A stretch of DNA of 64,000 nt, from the NCBI GenBank assembly GCA_034190875.2, contig CM067356.1:53461602-53525601 (forward strand), given 5' to 3'. This DNA comes from Urechis unicinctus. Taxonomy: Eukaryota; Annelida; Polychaeta; Xenopneusta; Urechidae. The notes beneath the pieces were generated by a model. It worked only from the letters and a program-made list of their open reading frames with translations, had not been told where the DNA came from and did not search any database. Within the stretch, counting starts at the first letter, position 1. Every line of letters starts with the position of its first letter. The translations under genes were made by a program, and so were the position numbers. Shown here piece by piece: positions 62,990-64,000 of this stretch.

Positions 62990-64000
62990 GGAGGGTGTTA
63001 TTGTTGTGTGTATTATATGTCCTTACTCGAGTGTCATGTTTTTCATGCTGTGTATATCAAGTGAATGAATGTGGTGCAATTTTATTTTATTTTTTGCTCG
63101 TGCATATTGTGAGTTATATTATGCGGGTTATGGGTAAAAAAAATAAAGTATTTATAACGATACACAAACTTGTGTTAAATTTTGTTGGCTGGTGGAATTT
63201 TTTCTGGGCCGGTGGATTTTTATATATATATTTACATGCTTTCCAATTTAGCTTCAATGAGCATGATGGAAAGCTGCATTTTGTGTCACCAACCTTCGCA
63301 GATTATTTTGACTTAGCATTTCTCCCATTTGTGTGTCAAAAAATGATTATCGCTTTTCTATATTGTTATCATTTTAATGGGGTCTGCATTAAAGAACAAC
63401 AAGGATGCTACCAGTAATGCAGTACTGAATATAAACCAATCAAACAAACCAAATGTAATCAGAGAAATACAAGTAATGACCATAACAGTTATAATTAAAA
63501 AATAATGCACTCGCTGAACTTAAAGCATTCATCTGGAAAGCCACACAGAAAGCTTCTAATGGAACGATTACGGTGATACCAGATAGCTCATCAAAATGAG
63601 TACCGATACCAGAGTTAATGTGATCATGAAATGAGTGATATTGTGTCGCAGAGCTTACAAAATTGTTTTAAACTGAAGCCTATGGTTGCCTGCTGTAGAA
63701 GATCCATGAGAGCATAAACGCATGTGGTTCTCAAGTTGGGCACAACTGAATAACATTTAACTTGTGAGTTTGTCGGCGCGTCTTTTCTCAAAATCATTTT
63801 ATACAGCAGAAATTACTGTACTTGATATTGTTGTGGGCATATGATGATAAATTCAAATAACTTTAGGCATTATTTAGCGTTATAATTCATCAAAAGTCGC
63901 ATAAATACATTTTGTAGTTTTGTGTAGCACGTGGGAACACAAATAAAAAGCATATTTCCTCAGCTTGCAACTATTTTACAAGAAGCCACCTCGTGGCCGC
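62990..64000. other. Presumed P450 first-intron or flanking sequence, nothing recognised
   Basis: A 144-codon open frame at 62,983-63,417 (no ATG at its beginning) is Phe/Tyr/Cys-rich and reads as hydrophobic, T-rich DNA without known domain. No exon of P450 type was found. Confidence 0.35.

Noticed and set aside
62983-63417. 144-codon hydrophobic frame as a membrane protein gene
   Set aside because: It is T-rich DNA without ATG at its start, splice signals or a recognisable domain, next to a transposon relic.

Overview
This is nuclear DNA of an invertebrate animal. It is AT-rich and gene-poor, with exons split by GT-AG introns, LTR retrotransposon fossils, DNA-transposon fossils, long (AT)n and (GAT)n arrays and many diverged dispersed repeats. 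The phylum cannot be read from the sequence. Nothing suggests a prokaryotic or viral replicon, so operons and ribosome-binding sites do not apply.

Region by region. (1) 1-3.2 kb: the gag-protease-start of RT part of a decayed Gypsy-type LTR retrotransposon on the minus strand, running off the left edge. (2) 3.5-5.7 kb: a minus-strand copy of a composite repeat family that recurs at 13.5-19, 33.3-34.3, 36.0-36.5 and 40.8-46.7 kb. (3) 6.1-9.3 kb: a second, unrelated Gypsy fossil on the plus strand, gag through integrase, with in-frame deletions in the RT and RNase H regions. (4) 9.3-51 kb: mostly non-coding. It holds the composite repeats, a 1-kb inverted repeat pair (11.2-12.2 and 25.9-27.0 kb), a perfect 97-bp inverted repeat pair (37.4 and 38.8 kb), microsatellites, one plausible orphan first exon (10,582-10,676) and a promoter-like cluster near 34.45 kb. 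(5) 51.8-59.4 kb: a complete minus-strand ARMC5 gene (armadillo repeats plus C-terminal BTB) in eight coding exons. All junctions keep the frame and give 1098 codons. (6) 60.8-61.0 kb: the first coding exon of a likely cytochrome P450 on the plus strand, head to head with ARMC5. The rest lies beyond the right edge. (7) 61.2-63 kb: a decayed hAT-type transposon (TTF-like zinc finger, dimerisation domain) in the presumed first P450 intron.

The clearest new observations are: a small-transposon family of three copies (50.1, 59.6 and 61.9 kb), each flanked by perfect target duplications of 9 bp or more; a 621-bp TIR element in an ARMC5 intron built around repeated ACTTGTCCC motifs; a 205-bp block with a palindromic CRE that is nearly identical between two otherwise diverged repeat copies; an 18-residue hydrophobic tandem repeat that stays open in two distant copies; and the perfect 97-bp inverted repeat. 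No defence-like, biosynthetic or otherwise clearly novel multi-gene system was found. The only confidently active gene is ARMC5, with the P450 probable.
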